The notes under the pieces: generated by a model | The model's database searches: none | What the model was told of the DNA's origin: nothing | What the model saw: the letters and a program-made list of their open reading frames with translations, nothing else | Source of the DNA: Methylomonas sp. MK1 | GTDB taxonomy: Bacteria; Pseudomonadota; Gammaproteobacteria; Methylococcales; Methylomonadaceae | Length of the DNA stretch: 64,000 bases | Assembly (NCBI RefSeq): GCF_000365425.1 | Contig: NZ_AQOV01000002.1 | Coordinates: 496,001 to 560,000 of the forward strand | Direction of reading: 5' to 3' | Shown here: piece by piece, positions 63,151-64,000 of the stretch | How the letters are laid out: each line of letters begins with the position of its first letter | How positions within the stretch are numbered: position 1 is the stretch's first letter | Program-made: the position numbers and the translations under genes

Positions 63151-64000
63151 ATGATTTACTCACAAAACGAAGCCACGCCGGTATTGCAGCCGCTCAGTCA
63201 GTCGCGGATGACAGAGCCTAGCGTCAGTATTCGCGACTACGTCGATTTGCTGATCGAAGGCCGTAAAACCATATTTATCGCGCTGTGTTCGGTGTTGCTG
63301 GTCACCACGGTTTATCTGGTGCTGGCGCCGCGCACCTACAAGGCCGATGCCTTGTTGCGGATCGATAAAAACAAGGCCTTGCTGTCCGCGACGTTACGCA
63401 GCGAAAACAACCAAGCGCCTGCGGAAGCGGAAAGCCCGCGCGCACAGCGGGAAGTGGAGATTTTGCGCTCGCGTTCGGTGTTGGGCAAAGTCGTGGATAA
63501 CCTGAATTTGACCATAGAAACCGAGCCTTACTTTTTTCCGTTGATCGGCGAAACGCTGGCGCGCCGGCACGATGCCCATGACGGTATAGCGGATGCCTGG
63601 TGGGGCTTCAGCCGCTGGGCCTGGGGTGGCGAGAAATTGAAAATCGCCGCGTTCAGCGTGCCGGATCGCTATCTTGAAAAGGAATTTACCTTGATCGCGC
63701 TGGAAGCCGGTCGTTTCCAATTAATCGATCCACGCGGCGACGAATTGTTGGCGGGCCAAGTTGGCGAAGTATTGAGTGCCGAAATCGGCGAGAAAACTCC
63801 GGTGACCATTAAAGTCGAAACCCTGGAAGCGCATCCAGGTACGCATTTTGAATTAACCCGTCGCACCGCGCTGTCGGCCATTGAAACGCTGCAAAAAGCC
63901 TTTGCGGTCAAAGAAGTGTCCAAGGACACCGATATTCTGAGCGTGGAATTGAAAGGCCGCGACCCGGAGCAACTGGCCAAATCGGTGAACGATATTGCGG
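63151..64000 (+). CDS. Wzc-like polysaccharide copolymerase / tyrosine autokinase (3' partial)
   Basis: The frame is open from the ATG at 63151 to the window end, giving 283 residues. The N-terminal SIRDYVDLLIEGRKTIFIAL leads into a membrane helix (ALCSVLLVTTVYLVLAP), then a Wzz-type periplasmic domain (TYKADALLRIDKNKALL, REVEILRSRSVLGKVVDNL). The order and gene context fit Wzc, which controls chain length and carries a C-terminal tyrosine kinase in its last third. That kinase part would lie outside the window, so a Wzz-only protein is not excluded. It follows the Wza-like gene by three bases. Confidence 0.85.
   Translation, partial: MIYSQNEATPVLQPLSQSRMTEPSVSIRDYVDLLIEGRKTIFIALCSVLLVTTVYLVLAPRTYKADALLRIDKNKALLSATLRSENNQAPAEAESPRAQREVEILRSRSVLGKVVDNLNLTIETEPYFFPLIGETLARRHDAHDGIADAWWGFSRWAWGGEKLKIAAFSVPDRYLEKEFTLIALEAGRFQLIDPRGDELLAGQVGEVLSAEIGEKTPVTIKVETLEAHPGTHFELTRRTALSAIETLQKAFAVKEVSKDTDILSVELKGRDPEQLAKSVNDIA

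Noticed and set aside
1..64000. CRISPR arrays, tRNA, rRNA or complete insertion sequences
   Set aside because: None was recognised by reading; the only repeats of note are the three multi-hairpin copies and the paralogous flagellin and glycosyltransferase modules.

Overview
The window reads as chromosomal DNA of a nitrogen-fixing, flagellated, Gram-negative gammaproteobacterium. LpxA, a Wza-type export lipoprotein, a TonB receptor and XerD point to the outer membrane and the class, and the ypjD-ffh-rpsP-rimM-trmD-rplS order fits. The mix of nif genes, a PEP-CTERM protein, an exopolysaccharide operon and nonulosonic-acid flagellar glycosylation resembles Methylomonas-type methanotrophs. That placement is an inference; no methane-oxidation gene is present here.

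Layout. (1) 1-13066: surface or flagellar sugar-modification genes: a thiamine-dependent E1-beta-like protein (cut by the window edge), two radical SAM/SPASM proteins, three CgeB-like glycosyltransferase modules in two genes, a PhyH dioxygenase, a C-methyltransferase-like protein, a TylF-like O-methyltransferase and a GT-B-like protein. Bases ~4860-8519 are clearly more AT-rich. (2) 13076-19828: a tightly overlapping legionaminic-acid operon (legF-legB-legC-legG-legI-legH-ptmE). (3) 19839-27469: flagellin with a textbook sigma-28 promoter, flaG, fliD, fliS, fliT, a second flagellin and a Maf-type glycosyltransferase expected to put the nonulosonic acid on flagellin. (4) 27513-34538: ypjD, ffh, the rpsP ribosomal operon with its terminator, ogt, xerD, a lone lpxA and a truncated receiver-like protein. 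(5) 34535-41414, minus strand: msrB, apeB and a coupled yfiR / GGDEF-EAL / TonB-receptor unit. (6) 41587-43073: sulfide:quinone oxidoreductase and a small membrane protein. (7) 43170-45337, minus strand: a ParA-like ATPase with an AlbA_2/HATPase protein. (8) 45495-55101: nif genes behind a NifA site and sigma-54 promoter: nifE, nifN, nifX, a DUF269 gene, a CCE_0567-like gene and fdxB, then a [2Fe-2S] ferredoxin, four little-known genes, a DUF364 protein and a GlcF-like Fe-S protein. Three copies of a multi-hairpin repeat interrupt this block. (9) 55794-59994: a large secreted dockerin protein and a cohesin-like PEP-CTERM protein. (10) 60613-64000: start of an exopolysaccharide operon (initiating phosphoglycosyltransferase, Wza-like and Wzc-like proteins).

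The most unusual material is the multi-hairpin repeat family in the nif block, whose arms change in compensating ways and whose core is replaced in one copy; the adjacent dockerin/cohesin pair beside an exopolysaccharide operon; the uncharacterised nif-linked module at 51187-55101; and the glycosyltransferase gene with a base-composition break inside it. No tRNA, rRNA, CRISPR array or complete insertion sequence was recognised.
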